DNA from: Crenothrix sp043729335
GTDB lineage: Bacteria; Pseudomonadota; Gammaproteobacteria; Methylococcales; Methylomonadaceae
Length of the DNA: 64,000 nt
Reading direction: 5' to 3'
Assembly (NCBI RefSeq): GCF_043729335.1
Contig: NZ_JAYTLQ010000007.1
Span: 1 to 64,000, forward strand
A model generated the notes under the pieces. That model worked only from the letters and a program-made list of their open reading frames with translations, searched no databases and was not told the origin of the DNA. Of this stretch, positions 10,034 to 18,993 are shown in pieces (position 1 is the first letter of the stretch; each line of letters starts with the position of its first letter). Position numbers and translations under genes: made by a program.

Positions 10034-11334
10034 TATGTCTGCTCCACCACGGCCTTACTGCCGACAATATACCGTTCGAAATCTTCACGAAAATATTTAA
10101 GCGCACTTTGCAAGGGTTCCATGGCGCCCGGTGCTAAGGCGCAAAAAGTGTTGCCAGGCCCCAGCATACGGGTTAATCCTGTCAAGGTATCAAGATCCTC
10201 CATTCGACCCTGCCCGTTAATAATGTCTTTTAACAAGGTGACGGTCCACGGTAGGCCATCGCGGCACGGCGTACACCAGCCACACGATTCCTGGGCAAAA
10301 AATTCTTCCAGATTAAGCACCATTTGCACGGGACAGGTCTTGTCATCCAGCACAATAATGGTGCCGGTACCCATGCGGCTACCCACTTTGGCAACGGCAT
10401 CAAAATCCATCAGCACATCCAGATGCTCAGGCAGTAAAAAGTCGGTAGATGCGCCGCCCGGCAAAAAACCCCGCAGCTGATAACCGTCCTGCATCCTTCC
10501 GGCGTGGTCTTCAATAATTTCCCGAATAGGGGTGCCCATCGGCAGTTCCCACAAGCCAGGATGCTTGACGCGGCCACTGGCACCAAACAGCTTGGTGCCC
10601 TTATCTGCACCGCGTCCAAGACTTTGATACCACTCAACACCGTAGTGCAAAATATGCGGCACGTTGCATAAGGTTTCTACATTGTTAACCACGGTAGGCC
10701 TGCCCCAAAGCCCACTCACCACAGCAAACGGCGGTTTGGCACGCGGCGTGGCACGTTTGCCTTCCAAGGCATTTAGCAGTGCAGTCTCTTCCCCACAAAT
10801 ATAACGCCCTGCGCTAGTATGTAAATGAATATCCAGTTTAAAATCGCTGTTTAAAATAGGCTCACCTAGATAGCCTTTGGCGCGTGCTTCCAGCAAAGCC
10901 TGGGTTAATCTTGCGGCAGCTACGTGATATTCTCCCCGCAAAAAAATGTAAGCGGTGCGAGCCTGAATAGCGTATGCAGCAATAATAATGCCTTCAATAA
11001 GCTGGTGCGGATCATGTTCCAGCAAAAACCTGTCTTTAAACGAACCCGGTTCCATTTCATCGGCATTGATAACGATATAGCGTGTTTGGGTTTTATCATA
11101 AGGGGGGGCATTTTCCAGTGGCACCAGACTCCATTTAATGCCGGTATTAAACCCTGCCCCACCCCGACCTCGAAGCCCGGCATCTTTAACCCATTGCTGC
11201 ACTTCTTTGGGTTGTAATTGCGTGATAGCCTTGTGCAGGCCTTGATATCCGCCGGTGCTTTCGTAATCGGCAAGCGTTGCAAAAGCACGATCCGGCATCA
11301 TGTTTTTAGTCAGCGGCTTATCCATTTTTTCCAT
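10033..11334 (-). CDS. nuoF: NADH-quinone oxidoreductase subunit F
   Basis: NADH-binding flavoprotein subunit with FMN and the N3 4Fe-4S cluster. The 433-aa protein has the NADH/FMN motif GRGGAGFNTGIKW near residues 55-67, a second glycine-rich block around ICGEETALLNALEG, and the cluster motif SCGWCTPCRDG near residue 350. A GGAAGG ribosome site lies 8 bases before the chosen ATG. It follows nuoE by 5 bp and abuts nuoG. Intact. Confidence 0.96.
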   Translation of the reverse strand: MEKMDKPLTKNMMPDRAFATLADYESTGGYQGLHKAITQLQPKEVQQWVKDAGLRGRGGAGFNTGIKWSLVPLENAPPYDKTQTRYIVINADEMEPGSFKDRFLLEHDPHQLIEGIIIAAYAIQARTAYIFLRGEYHVAAARLTQALLEARAKGYLGEPILNSDFKLDIHLHTSAGRYICGEETALLNALEGKRATPRAKPPFAVVSGLWGRPTVVNNVETLCNVPHILHYGVEWYQSLGRGADKGTKLFGASGRVKHPGLWELPMGTPIREIIEDHAGRMQDGYQLRGFLPGGASTDFLLPEHLDVLMDFDAVAKVGSRMGTGTIIVLDDKTCPVQMVLNLEEFFAQESCGWCTPCRDGLPWTVTLLKDIINGQGRMEDLDTLTGLTRMLGPGNTFCALAPGAMEPLQSALKYFREDFERYIVGSKAVVEQT

Positions 11335-11339
11335 AGCGC

Positions 11340-11831
11340 TTACCTTCCAAGAATCTCGTTGACCACGTTATCGGTAACGTCAAGTTTAAGCTGATCGCCG
11401 ACCATCAACACTGGCGCGTGATCACAAGCCCCCAAACAAGCAATCGGTAAAATCGTATACTCACCATCGGCAGACATTTCGCCTAACTTAACCTTCAAAT
11501 GCTGACACAAGCGTTCGCGTATTTTTTCTGCACCCAGCATCCAGCAGCTTACGCTATTACAATAAAGTATGACGGTTTTACCCACAGGCTGGCGATAAAT
11601 CAGGTTGTAGAAAGTCGCCACTCCCTCCAGTTGTGCCGGTGACATGTCCAATAATCTCGCTACCGCAACCAGGCTGGCATCGGATACCCAACCCCGGTGT
11701 TTTTGGACAATTTTTAGAGATTCAATAGAAACAGCCGTCTTATTTTCATAATGCCCCATCTCCGCATTAATCTCTTCAATTTCAAGGTGGGTTAAGCCTT
11801 CAAAGGCTGGCGCTTTGTGTTGATTTTTCAT
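11340..11831 (-). CDS. nuoE: NADH-quinone oxidoreductase subunit E
   Basis: Thioredoxin-like 2Fe-2S subunit (cluster N1a) of the NADH dehydrogenase module. I take the ATG at 11831 (MKNQHKAPAF, 163 aa), just after the nuoCD stop; the frame is open to 11858, which would overlap nuoCD. Cluster cysteines are visible in LYCNSVSCWMLG and CLGACDHAP. The N-terminal helical domain (EEINAEMGHYENK ... ATFYNLIYRQPVG) is typical. Intact. Confidence 0.94.
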   Translation of the reverse strand: MKNQHKAPAFEGLTHLEIEEINAEMGHYENKTAVSIESLKIVQKHRGWVSDASLVAVARLLDMSPAQLEGVATFYNLIYRQPVGKTVILYCNSVSCWMLGAEKIRERLCQHLKVKLGEMSADGEYTILPIACLGACDHAPVLMVGDQLKLDVTDNVVNEILGR

Positions 11832-11832
11832 T

Positions 11833-13681
11833 TCAGCGATCCACATCAGACATAACAAAATCGATACTGGCCAGTATCGCCACCAAGTCAGGCACCATCA
11901 TGCCCCGACACATCATCGGTATCATTTGCAAGTGCGCAAACGAGGGGGTACGAATACGGGTGCGATACGACATAGTGCCGCCATCGCTCGTCAAGTAATA
12001 AGCATTTAAGCCTTTAGTGGCCTCAATGGTGACACAAGACTCTCCTGCTGGAATCACCGGCCCCCAACTCACGCTGAGGAAATGCTGGATCAGGGTTTCT
12101 ATATCATGTAACGTTTTAGCTTTAGGCGGCGGCGTGGTCAAGGGATGATAGGCCTTATAAGAACCCATTTTGGCGATAAGGCGCTCCATGACCTCGCGGC
12201 GGCGTGGTCAAGGGATGATAGGCCTTATAAGAGCCTTCGGGCATATTGTCCACGCATTGTTTTATAATGCGCAGACTTTGGCGCATTTCCTCAACACGCA
12301 CCGTGCAACGGTCATAACAGTCCCCGTAAGCGCCGGTGGGTATTTCAAAGTCATAATTATCGTAACCGGAATAAGGCCGCGCCTTACGGTAATCCCATGC
12401 CAAGCCGGTAGCGCGAAGGCCCGCGCCGGTTACGCTCCAATCAATGGCTTCTGCGGTAGTGTATGCGCCGATGCCTTGGGTGCGGCGTTTAAGGGTAGTG
12501 TTTTGCAGCACCATTTTGTCATACTGATTAAGCCGTGCCGGCAGATAATCAATGAGTTCTTGTATGCGCTGAGCCCAGCCATGCGGTAAATCCAGGGCAA
12601 CGCCGCCAATGCGAAAAAAACTGGAATGCATACGGGCGCCGGTAATTGATTCTAAAATATCGAATACTTTTTCACGGTCAATGAACATATAAAATATAGG
12701 CGACATCTGCCCCACATCTTGGGCGAAGGTACCGTAAAATAATAAGTGGTTAGCAAGCCGGTACAGTTCACTGATCATCACCCGAATCACCTCCGCTTTT
12801 GGCGGGACTTTAATGCCAGCTAACTGCTCCACGGCAAGCACATAAGGCAGGTTATTCATCGAGCCCCCCAAATAATCGACCCGGTCGGTATAAGGGATAT
12901 AAGTGTGCCAGGACTGGCGCTCACCCATTTTTTCGGCACCACGATGGTGATAACCAATATCCGGCAAGGCATCGATAATTTCTTCGCCATCCAGTTGCAA
13001 GGCCACCCGAAAAACACCATGGACACTGGGATGGTTGGGGCCCATATTCAAAAACATAAACTCACTGTCTTCGCTGTTGCGGCGCATACCCCAATCTTCT
13101 GGCACAAAACGCAAGGCATTTTGTTCAATCTCTTCACGCTCATCGGGCAGACTAAAAGCTTCCATCTCTGTGGCACGGGCATAATGTTCCTTGCGTAACG
13201 GATGTCCTTGCCAAGTCGGTGGCATGATGATGCGCCTAAGGTGTGGATGGCCTTCAAAGACAATGCCAAACATATCCCACACTTCGCGCTCGTACCAGTT
13301 AGCGGAAGACCAGATATCATGAATGCTGGGGAGATTTAAGTCGGTATCCTTCAAGGCTATCTTGAGACGGATATCGGCGTTGCGGTCAAAAGATAATAAA
13401 TGGTATATGACAGTAAAATCACTATCAGGCAAGTTTGGCCTATGGATTCGCTGGCGCTCGTCAATAGCGGTTAAATCAAATAGCAGGGTGTAGGGTGATG
13501 CGGTTTGGGTTTTTAAATAAACCAGAATGGTGCGTAAGTTTTGCCGGGAAATCCACAGGGTGCTGATACCATCCTGGGTAGCCTGAAGCGTAAAGCCGTT
13601 TATGCGCAGGCGTTCGGTAAGTTCCTGTGTTATTGAGGAAGTGTCGGCAGAAATGTTGATGTTGTCCATGTGACTGTCCAA
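11833..13681 (-). pseudogene. nuoCD: Fused NADH-quinone oxidoreductase subunit C/D, frameshifted
   Basis: Fused 30/49-kDa subunit of the quinone module, as in Enterobacteriaceae. The first frame (13681-12155, 508 aa) has NuoC (about 1-200) and most of NuoD, including FMNMGPNHPSVHGVFR; it then runs through SYKAYHPLTTPP into junk (RGHGAPYRQNGFL). The C-terminus (KTLHDIETLIQHFL ... IDFVMSDVDR) is in a second frame, open from an ATG at 12189 to 11833. A 37-bp perfect repeat (12126-12162 and 12196-12232) with 33 novel bases between accounts for this: deleting the 70-bp unit gives a continuous protein of about 592 aa. Separate translation of the second frame cannot be excluded, but its ATG has only a too-close GAGG upstream. 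Confidence 0.9.
12126..12232. repeat. 37-bp direct repeat, 70-bp period, inside nuoCD
   Basis: Positions 12126-12162 and 12196-12232 are identical over 37 bases, starting GCGGCGGCGTGG and ending CTTATAAGA. The 33 bases between them are not part of the NuoD coding sequence expected from the family. 70 is not a multiple of three, so the insertion shifts the frame. Confidence 0.95.
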
Positions 13682-13720
13682 TGAATTCCCCTTAACTTAT
13701 TCCATTTACCTACGACGTGG

Positions 13721-14362
13721 TTAGATGATGTCAGGATCTCGCAATTGTTTGGTGCGCATTCTTTGTTCATTCAGCAAATCGCGGTAATTAGGCTGGATGG
13801 CCGGTTTAATAACCGTTTGTTCGCCTGCCACCCAGCTTAATGGTCGCCTTTCTTTACCTATGGACGCTTGCAGCAGCATTAAACCTTGTAATAGCGCTTC
13901 CGGACGAGGCGGACAGCCTGGCACATATACATCGACCGGCAAAAACTTATCAACACCCTGCACAACGCTGTAAATATCATACATGCCGCCTGAGTTGGCA
14001 CATGATCCCATCGATATCACCCAGCGCGGCTCGAGAAGCTGGTCATATAATCGCTTGACTACCGGAGCCATTTTGCGAAACACCGTACCGGAAATGACAA
14101 TCAAATCGGCTTGGCGCGGCGAACCGCGTATAACCTCCGAGCCAAAACGGGCAATGTCATGGCGACTGGTAAAAGCAGTGGCCATCTCCACGTAACAGCA
14201 TGAAAGCCCAAAATTAAAGGGCCATACGGAATTGGATTGCCCCCAGGCGACCATGTCTTCCAGCTTTGCAAACAGAAAGTTCCTGCGTAGGGCTTCCTCA
14301 TACGATTGTTGTCCCGGTTGAGGGGCAGGATCATTTTCAGCTTTCGTAAGAGTCCAGTTCAT
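13721..14362 (-). CDS. nuoB: NADH-quinone oxidoreductase subunit B
   Basis: Subunit carrying the terminal 4Fe-4S cluster N2 that reduces quinone. I chose the ATG at 14362 (MNWTLTKAEND, 213 aa), 8 bp after the nuoA stop; upstream codons in the frame would run into nuoA. Family signatures are clear: FGLSCCYVEM with the adjacent cysteine pair, GTVFRKMAPVVKRLYDQ, SMGSCANSGGMYD and VPGCPPRPEALLQG. Followed by nuoCD after about 40 bp. Intact. Confidence 0.96.
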   Translation of the reverse strand: MNWTLTKAENDPAPQPGQQSYEEALRRNFLFAKLEDMVAWGQSNSVWPFNFGLSCCYVEMATAFTSRHDIARFGSEVIRGSPRQADLIVISGTVFRKMAPVVKRLYDQLLEPRWVISMGSCANSGGMYDIYSVVQGVDKFLPVDVYVPGCPPRPEALLQGLMLLQASIGKERRPLSWVAGEQTVIKPAIQPNYRDLLNEQRMRTKQLRDPDII

Positions 14363-14369
14363 AACTTGC

Positions 14370-14783
14370 CTACCGTAATTTGTGGGGCGTAACAACGCGT
14401 TGGCGACTTGTACGCCAATCCAGTGCGCCTATTGCGGCAAGGTAAATCAGCGTAGCAATTAACACCGTAATAAAAATCAGCGCTTCAATAAACCCAAGCC
14501 AGCCCGATTCTTTTAAGGCTACCGACCAGGCAAACAGGAATACGCTTTCCATATCAAAAATAACGAAAAAAATGGCGAGCAAATAAAATCGAACAGAAAA
14601 GCGAATATGAACGTCACCGGTAGCGACAATACCTGATTCGAAAGGCTCATCAGCGGCTTTGGCATGATGTTTTTGACCCAAAAAATAAGCACCACCTAAC
14701 ATAAAGGCAGTAGTAAACACTATTGCCACAAAATAAATAATTAGAGGCAGTAAAGGGGTTGCAGCCACGACTTCAGTATTCAT
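14370..14783 (-). CDS. nuoA: NADH-quinone oxidoreductase subunit A
   Basis: Three-helix membrane subunit of complex I and first gene of the operon. I chose the ATG at 14783 (MNTEVVAATPLL, 137 aa) because GAGAGGG lies about 9 bases upstream; the frame also opens at 14801. The conserved loop KAADEPFESGI and helix 2-3 region RFYLLAIFFVIFDMESVFLFAW match the family. The operon promoter should lie in 14784-15000, which also holds repeat elements. Confidence 0.95.
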   Translation of the reverse strand: MNTEVVAATPLLPLIIYFVAIVFTTAFMLGGAYFLGQKHHAKAADEPFESGIVATGDVHIRFSVRFYLLAIFFVIFDMESVFLFAWSVALKESGWLGFIEALIFITVLIATLIYLAAIGALDWRTSRQRVVTPHKLR

Positions 14784-14850
14784 TAAGTATTGCCCTCTCA
14801 TTAACCCAATTATAAAGATAGGTTTAAGTAAATTTATAAAGTTTAATAAA

Positions 14851-14945
14851 ATGTACTCATTCAGTCCCCCTCTTTGAAAAAGAGGGGTTAGGGGAGATTT
14901 ATTAGATAAAATCTCCCTTTTTCAAAGGGGGAGGTGAATGAGTAC
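14851..14945. repeat. Palindromic intergenic element (CCCCCTCTTTG family)
   Basis: Ends are inverted copies of TACTCATTCA next to C-rich/G-rich arms (CCCCCTCTTTGAAAAAGAGG on the left, CTTTTTCAAAGGGGGAGG on the right) around a short AT-rich centre. Related short palindromes occur at 15781-15821 and 56168-56213. A non-coding REP-like element upstream of nuoA; it may form a strong hairpin in RNA. Confidence 0.75.
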
Positions 14946-14956
14946 TAAAATTTGAG

Positions 14957-15065
14957 CATACAGAGTTTTCATAGTATGGTTAATAATGTTAATTTTTACG
15001 GCGGAGTACAAACCCAGGTTTGCACTCCATCGAATATAACCAACTGTTACTGAAAACGCTGTAAT
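14957..15065 (-). mobile_element. 109-bp MITE-like palindromic element, copy 1
   Basis: Same element as at 29275-29383 and 49665-49773, in inverted orientation. The right end AAAACGCTGTAAT is the complement of the ACAGCGTTTT terminus of the other copies. The centre is a near-palindrome (GGAGTACAAACCCAGG then TTTGCACTCC). All three copies are exactly 109 bp by my count and none encodes a protein. Confidence 0.8.
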
Positions 15066-15241
15066 TATTAAACTTAGCAACCGGTACAAAGTGCTTGGAA
15101 TAATCACTGCATAAATTATGCGCCAATAATAATTAAATGCCAGAAGTTTTTTAATTTTATACTTAAAAAATACAATTAAAATTATAGGAAGCCGTATGGT
15201 CTTATTTCTATTATCAACGACAAAATGTATATTTTAACGTA

Positions 15242-15257
15242 TGTACGCTAACACACA
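15242..15257 (+). promoter_or_regulatory. TGTRCG-N4-CGYACA palindrome, site 1
   Basis: TGTACGCTAACACACA, about 140 bp upstream of the start at 15398. Member of an eight-site set in this window (others at 29104, 31298, 32641, 32857, 44136, 54446, 57946). Probable operator; the protein that binds it is unknown. Confidence 0.5.
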
Positions 15258-15397
15258 GACAGACGTTATTTTTTGATTAAAATCTTAGCGCAATCGTCAA
15301 CACTTGCTATCTATATAAAGTCTTCAGCTACTTGGTTGTATAACCAATTTATCGACCTATACCTGCCCATTTAATACTTTTCATCGAGGTCAATCTT

Positions 15398-15760
15398 ATG
15401 AATAATCTAGCGATTAATGACAAACACACTGACAGTTTGGAAAAACTAAAGAGATTGACGACCGTCATATATTTTTGCCAGGCATTAACCTTTGCATTAG
15501 CGGGATTGCCTTTACTCGTGGGAGCCGTGCTTAATTTTCTCAATCGAGAGGCCGTTGAAGGAACGTGGCTTCAGTCTCACTTTGACTGGCAAATTAAAAC
15601 AGTTTGGTTAACTTTAGGCGGGTTTGCCTTATCTGGATTAACCTTTACTATGGGCATTGGTTTGTTTATTTTAATTCCAACACTGGTAATCCTTATATAT
15701 AGAATTTTTGTTGGCTGGACTGCGTTAACAGTTGATAAACCCATTAGTGATAGAGATTGA
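15398..15760 (+). CDS. Small membrane protein, DUF4870-like
   Basis: A 120-aa protein with about three hydrophobic segments (residues about 25-50, 65-85, 88-108) and a charged N-terminus. The C-terminal pattern, a membrane segment followed by YRIFVGWTALTVDKPI, resembles DUF4870-type proteins, but I am not certain of the family. GAGGTC precedes the ATG by about 6 bases. It stands alone, facing right between repeat elements, with a palindromic operator-like site about 140 bp upstream. Function unknown. Confidence 0.7.
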   Translation: MNNLAINDKHTDSLEKLKRLTTVIYFCQALTFALAGLPLLVGAVLNFLNREAVEGTWLQSHFDWQIKTVWLTLGGFALSGLTFTMGIGLFILIPTLVILIYRIFVGWTALTVDKPISDRD

Positions 15761-15780
15761 TATTTATAGAAATATCGTAA

Positions 15781-15821
15781 GCATTCACTTCCCCTTGAAA
15801 AAGGGGAGGTAAACGCATACA
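15781..15821. repeat. Short palindromic intergenic element
   Basis: GCATTCACTTCCCCTTG followed by AAAAAGGGGAGGTAAACGC: a hairpin of the same family as 14851-14945 and 56168-56213. It lies between the convergent genes ending at 15760 and 15849 and could act as a terminator for either. Confidence 0.6.
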
Positions 15822-15848
15822 GAGGATAAATACAAAATCATCTAAAAC

Positions 15849-16283
15849 TTACGTGCGCCATGGATGTTCAGGCAGATCGGTAACCCCGACAACTTTGACA
15901 CCCACTTGTGCTACTTTATAATCATTGTCTACTGTGCCGCCACTCACCCCTATAGCACCTATTAACACGCCTTGTTTATCTACAATAGGTAAGCCGCCCG
16001 GAAACGTAATCAAACCTTCATTAGAGTGCTCAATACTGTAAAGCTGGCCTCCTGGTTGTGATAACTTGCCCAAATCTCCTGAAGGCATCCCAAATAAACA
16101 GGCAGTTTTAGCTTTTTTAATAGCGACATCTATGCTACCTACCCACGCATCATCCATACGGCGAAAGGCTTTCAGGTTGGCACCTGAATCTACTACCGCG
16201 ACGCAGCTTGGCACTCCCGTTTCTCTTGCTTTATTAATTGCAGCATCAATTATTTGTTCAGCTTGTTGGTAGGTGACATGCAT
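15849..16283 (-). CDS. GlcG/HbpS-family heme-binding-like protein
   Basis: A 144-aa soluble protein of the GlcG/HbpS (DUF336) family, whose members include haem-sensing and haem-binding proteins and the GlcG protein of glycolate operons. The typical segments VAVVDSGANLKAFRRMDDAW, the region FPGGLPIVDKQGVLIGAIGVSGG, and a C-terminal helix are all present. AAAGGAT lies 7 bases before the start. No signal peptide, so probably cytoplasmic. No glycolate or haem genes nearby, so the ligand is unknown. Confidence 0.88.
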   Translation of the reverse strand: MHVTYQQAEQIIDAAINKARETGVPSCVAVVDSGANLKAFRRMDDAWVGSIDVAIKKAKTACLFGMPSGDLGKLSQPGGQLYSIEHSNEGLITFPGGLPIVDKQGVLIGAIGVSGGTVDNDYKVAQVGVKVVGVTDLPEHPWRT

Positions 16284-16448
16284 TTTATTTATCCTTTATT
16301 AAATTATGGGTTCGTTTAAATTGCTAAATCTTGGGATCTCATTGAGTCTCCTGTTTAAAAAAGAGGGATTAATACTTACCCTTACCTTATACCACATGAG
16401 TATTAATTAAATATTAAAAGCAACAAAATAAAAACTACTCAACCTTAT

Positions 16449-17495
16449 TTATATTTTATTTGCTTGGTTATCTTTACCGACTATTTCCCAGCAAGTAATA
16501 AATAAAGCGGCAATAATGGGCCCTAATACAAAGCCTGTTAAGGAAAACCAGGCCAGCCCACCTAAAGTGGATATTAATACTAAATAATCTGACATTTTAA
16601 TATCTTTACCAATTAATCTGGGCCTTAAAAAATTATCTATCATCCCAATGACTAAAATACCCACTGCCAACAAAATAGTGGCTTTTAAAGTTTGACCTTG
16701 TAAAAATAAAATGCACGCAGCAGGGCCCCAAATTAAAGCACTGCCTATGGGTAACAAAGATAAAATTATCATTAATGCGCCCCATAAAAAAGCCGCTGGA
16801 ATATCTAACAACCAAAATGAAAGTCCACCAATACCCCCCTGGACAATAGCCACTAATAAACCGCCTTTAACAGTGGCTCTGGCTACGCTGGTAAACCGGT
16901 CAAATAACTCAATTTCAATCCTATCGCCTATAGGAATTAAAGCTATAAACTTTCTTAGCAATTGATTGCCATCGCGTAGCAAAAAAAACAGGATATAAAA
17001 AGCCAAAACAACCTGGACAATAAGATCGAGCAAGTTTTGAGTTATCGCAGGAACCTGTTGTGCAATATACTTTACCGCTTGTGCAAAGGCATTTCCCACT
17101 GACGTGCTTATTTGTTCAACACTTATTCCCCGTATATGGGGTAAATCATTAAATTGGGGTAAAAGCGCAAGGGTATCTTGAAAAAAACGCTGGGGATTTA
17201 TTTCACCGCTTTGAATTTTATTATAATAAACTGTGCTTTCTTCAGTTATCATAAAAATTACGGTAAGAAAAGGGATAACAAAGACCATTATAATCATCGT
17301 CATTGTTAAAAATAATGGCATTTTTTCCGAATTTTTAAAATATTTTTTAATTTTTTGGTAAGTAGGGTCAAAAATAACCGCTAAAGTTATTGCCCAGAAA
17401 CAAGCCAACAAAAAATCTTTAATTAAAAAGAAAAAAGACACCGTCACTAACAAAACGAATGTCATAAAAAGAATATACGGCGTATTTTTTTGCAT
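16449..17495 (-). CDS. AI-2E family transporter (PerM/UPF0118)
   Basis: A 348-aa inner-membrane protein with about seven to eight helices and a large soluble loop (about residues 85-150) between the second and third pairs, the usual arrangement of UPF0118/PerM proteins. Conserved features include FFLLRDGNQLLRKFIALIP, VQGGIGGLSFWLLDIPAAFLWG and a C-terminal LGPIIAALFITCWEIV. Family members are annotated as autoinducer-2 exporters or Na+/H+ antiporters; the substrate cannot be told from sequence. It lies downstream of ackA, separated by a repeat element. Confidence 0.9.
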   Translation of the reverse strand: MQKNTPYILFMTFVLLVTVSFFFLIKDFLLACFWAITLAVIFDPTYQKIKKYFKNSEKMPLFLTMTMIIMVFVIPFLTVIFMITEESTVYYNKIQSGEINPQRFFQDTLALLPQFNDLPHIRGISVEQISTSVGNAFAQAVKYIAQQVPAITQNLLDLIVQVVLAFYILFFLLRDGNQLLRKFIALIPIGDRIEIELFDRFTSVARATVKGGLLVAIVQGGIGGLSFWLLDIPAAFLWGALMIILSLLPIGSALIWGPAACILFLQGQTLKATILLAVGILVIGMIDNFLRPRLIGKDIKMSDYLVLISTLGGLAWFSLTGFVLGPIIAALFITCWEIVGKDNQANKI

Positions 17496-17534
17496 GCTTA
17501 AAAGTTAAATAAGTTAAATAGAGGACGGTATTTT

Positions 17535-17670
17535 GGGCTACACACTTAAGACGGGACAAAAGCCCTCTCCGGAGGGAGAGGGTTGGGTGAGGGGAAGGTT
17601 AAATCGCCCTCATCCCAGCCTTCTCCCTCAGGGAGAATGAGCAACCTGTCCCGCGTTAAGTTGGCAGCCC
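17535..17670. repeat. Intergenic repeat with GGGACA-type inverted ends
   Basis: Left end GGGCTACACACTTAAGACGG(GACA) and right end (TGTC)CCGCGTTAAGTTGGCAG are inverted copies. The core holds the CCCTCTCC/GGGAGAGGG hairpin repeat common in proteobacterial intergenic DNA. The same termini flank different cores at 43915-44004 and 45659-45783. The right end touches the ackA stop codon. Confidence 0.7.
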
Positions 17671-18887
17671 TATTTTGCATTACTGTCAGAAATTGTTTCA
17701 TGGGTAGTTATTTGTTCTATCGTATGCCGAGCAATCATCAGGTTTTCATCGGTAGGCACCACCCACGTGGAAATTTTAGAATCAACTGTTGAAATGCAGG
17801 TGGCGTGAGCTTGATTAGCCGATTCGTCCAATTTAACGCCCATCCATGCGACTTGATAACCTATTTTGGCACGAATTACCGCAGAATTCTCCCCAATCCC
17901 TCCGGTAAATACTAACGCGTCCATGCCGCCAAGTGCCGCAATAAGCGAGCCTATTTCGCGTCCGATACGGTATACGAACAATTCAATAGCCTCGTGTGCA
18001 TGTGAGTCTTCGCTGGCAAGCAAGGTGCGCATGTCGCTGGAAATGCCGGAAACGCCCAGCAGTCCGGATTCATGATAAAGCAGTTGCTGTAACGCGTCTG
18101 CATCCATGCCATGCTGATTCATAAGATAAAGTAATACGCCTGGATCAATATTTCCGCACCGCGTACCCATCACTAGCCCGTCAAGCGGAGAAAATCCCAT
18201 TGTCGTTGCGATACTACGTCCGTTTTGTAGTGCACACAAACTGGCACCATTGCCCAAATGAGCAACAATGATGCGGGCTTGCTGGAGTTTTGGTCCAAGC
18301 GTGGGTAATACCGAGGCAATATATTCATAAGATAAACCGTGAAATCCATAACGGCGCACACCTTGATCGCTAAAACGCCGGGGTAAGGCAAAACGTTGCG
18401 CAACAACAGGCTGGCTGTTATGAAAAGCGGTATCAAAGCAGGCTACTTGCGGCAGGGTCGGCCTGGTGTCAAGCAGTGCGCGAATAGTGACAAGATTATG
18501 CGGTTGATGCAACGGTGCTAATGGAATGAGACTTTCCAACACGTTTAAAACGCTAGCATCAATTAACACCGGCTCTGAGTAGTATTGTCCGCCATGAACG
18601 ACCCGATGCCCCACAGCCAGCAACGCGCCATCTTTTATAGAGGTTATTAACCATGTGTTTATTAACGTGATGGCAGAGGTATGATCATCAGCCTCTGGTG
18701 CAACCAGGTCACGTTCAATCAAAACTAATCCCGCTGCATTCTTTACCGTAAACCTTGGCTGGTTTCCAATGCCGTCAATTTGTCCACTCGCCTCTACAAC
18801 CAAAGGTTCTAATGCATCATGCTTTTGGTAAACAGCGAACTTGATGCTCGATGAGCCCGCATTAATCACCATTAGGTAGTTATTCAT
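17670..18887 (-). CDS. ackA: Acetate kinase
   Basis: Catalyses acetate + ATP to acetyl phosphate + ADP, in the cytoplasm. The 405-aa length and ASKHA fold are typical: MVINAGSSSIKFAVY at the N-terminus (phosphate-1 motif), GHRVVHGG with the catalytic-region arginine, FDTAFH, HLGNGASLCAL, MGFSPLDGLVMGTRCGNIDP, and FTGGIGENSAVIR near the C-terminus. No pta lies beside it, though the malic enzyme at 58078 has a phosphotransacetylase-like domain. A 37-bp direct repeat lies in the upstream gap. Intact. Confidence 0.96.
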   Translation of the reverse strand: MNNYLMVINAGSSSIKFAVYQKHDALEPLVVEASGQIDGIGNQPRFTVKNAAGLVLIERDLVAPEADDHTSAITLINTWLITSIKDGALLAVGHRVVHGGQYYSEPVLIDASVLNVLESLIPLAPLHQPHNLVTIRALLDTRPTLPQVACFDTAFHNSQPVVAQRFALPRRFSDQGVRRYGFHGLSYEYIASVLPTLGPKLQQARIIVAHLGNGASLCALQNGRSIATTMGFSPLDGLVMGTRCGNIDPGVLLYLMNQHGMDADALQQLLYHESGLLGVSGISSDMRTLLASEDSHAHEAIELFVYRIGREIGSLIAALGGMDALVFTGGIGENSAVIRAKIGYQVAWMGVKLDESANQAHATCISTVDSKISTWVVPTDENLMIARHTIEQITTHETISDSNAK

Positions 18888-18889
18888 GG

Positions 18890-18993
18890 GATTGCTTGTA
18901 TTGTTAAAGTTATTTGGAAATGATCAACTTTACTTGACTCAGCAAACGCCAAGATAGATTGCTTGTATTGTTAAAGTTATTTGGAAATGATCA
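18890..18993. repeat. 37-bp direct repeat, 67-bp period, between gpm-like gene and ackA
   Basis: Positions 18890-18926 and 18957-18993 are identical over 37 bases (GATTGCTTGTATTG ... GAAATGATCA) with 30 unique bases between. The second copy includes the stop codon of the upstream histidine phosphatase gene and the first abuts the ackA start at 18887, so the duplication adds spacing between two genes without breaking either. Confidence 0.95.

Noticed and set aside
6035..12189. Programmed ribosomal frameshifting to explain nuoI and nuoCD
   Set aside because: No slippery heptamer or stimulatory structure seen, and both shifts coincide exactly with tandem duplications, so mutation or error is more likely.
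12126..12232. Minimal CRISPR-like repeat-spacer-repeat in nuoCD (37-33-37)
   Set aside because: The repeat is ordinary NuoD coding sequence and there are only two copies; it is a duplication.
18890..18993. Minimal CRISPR-like unit (37-30-37)
   Set aside because: Only two copies, no cas genes, and the repeat includes a gene's stop codon; a local duplication is simpler.
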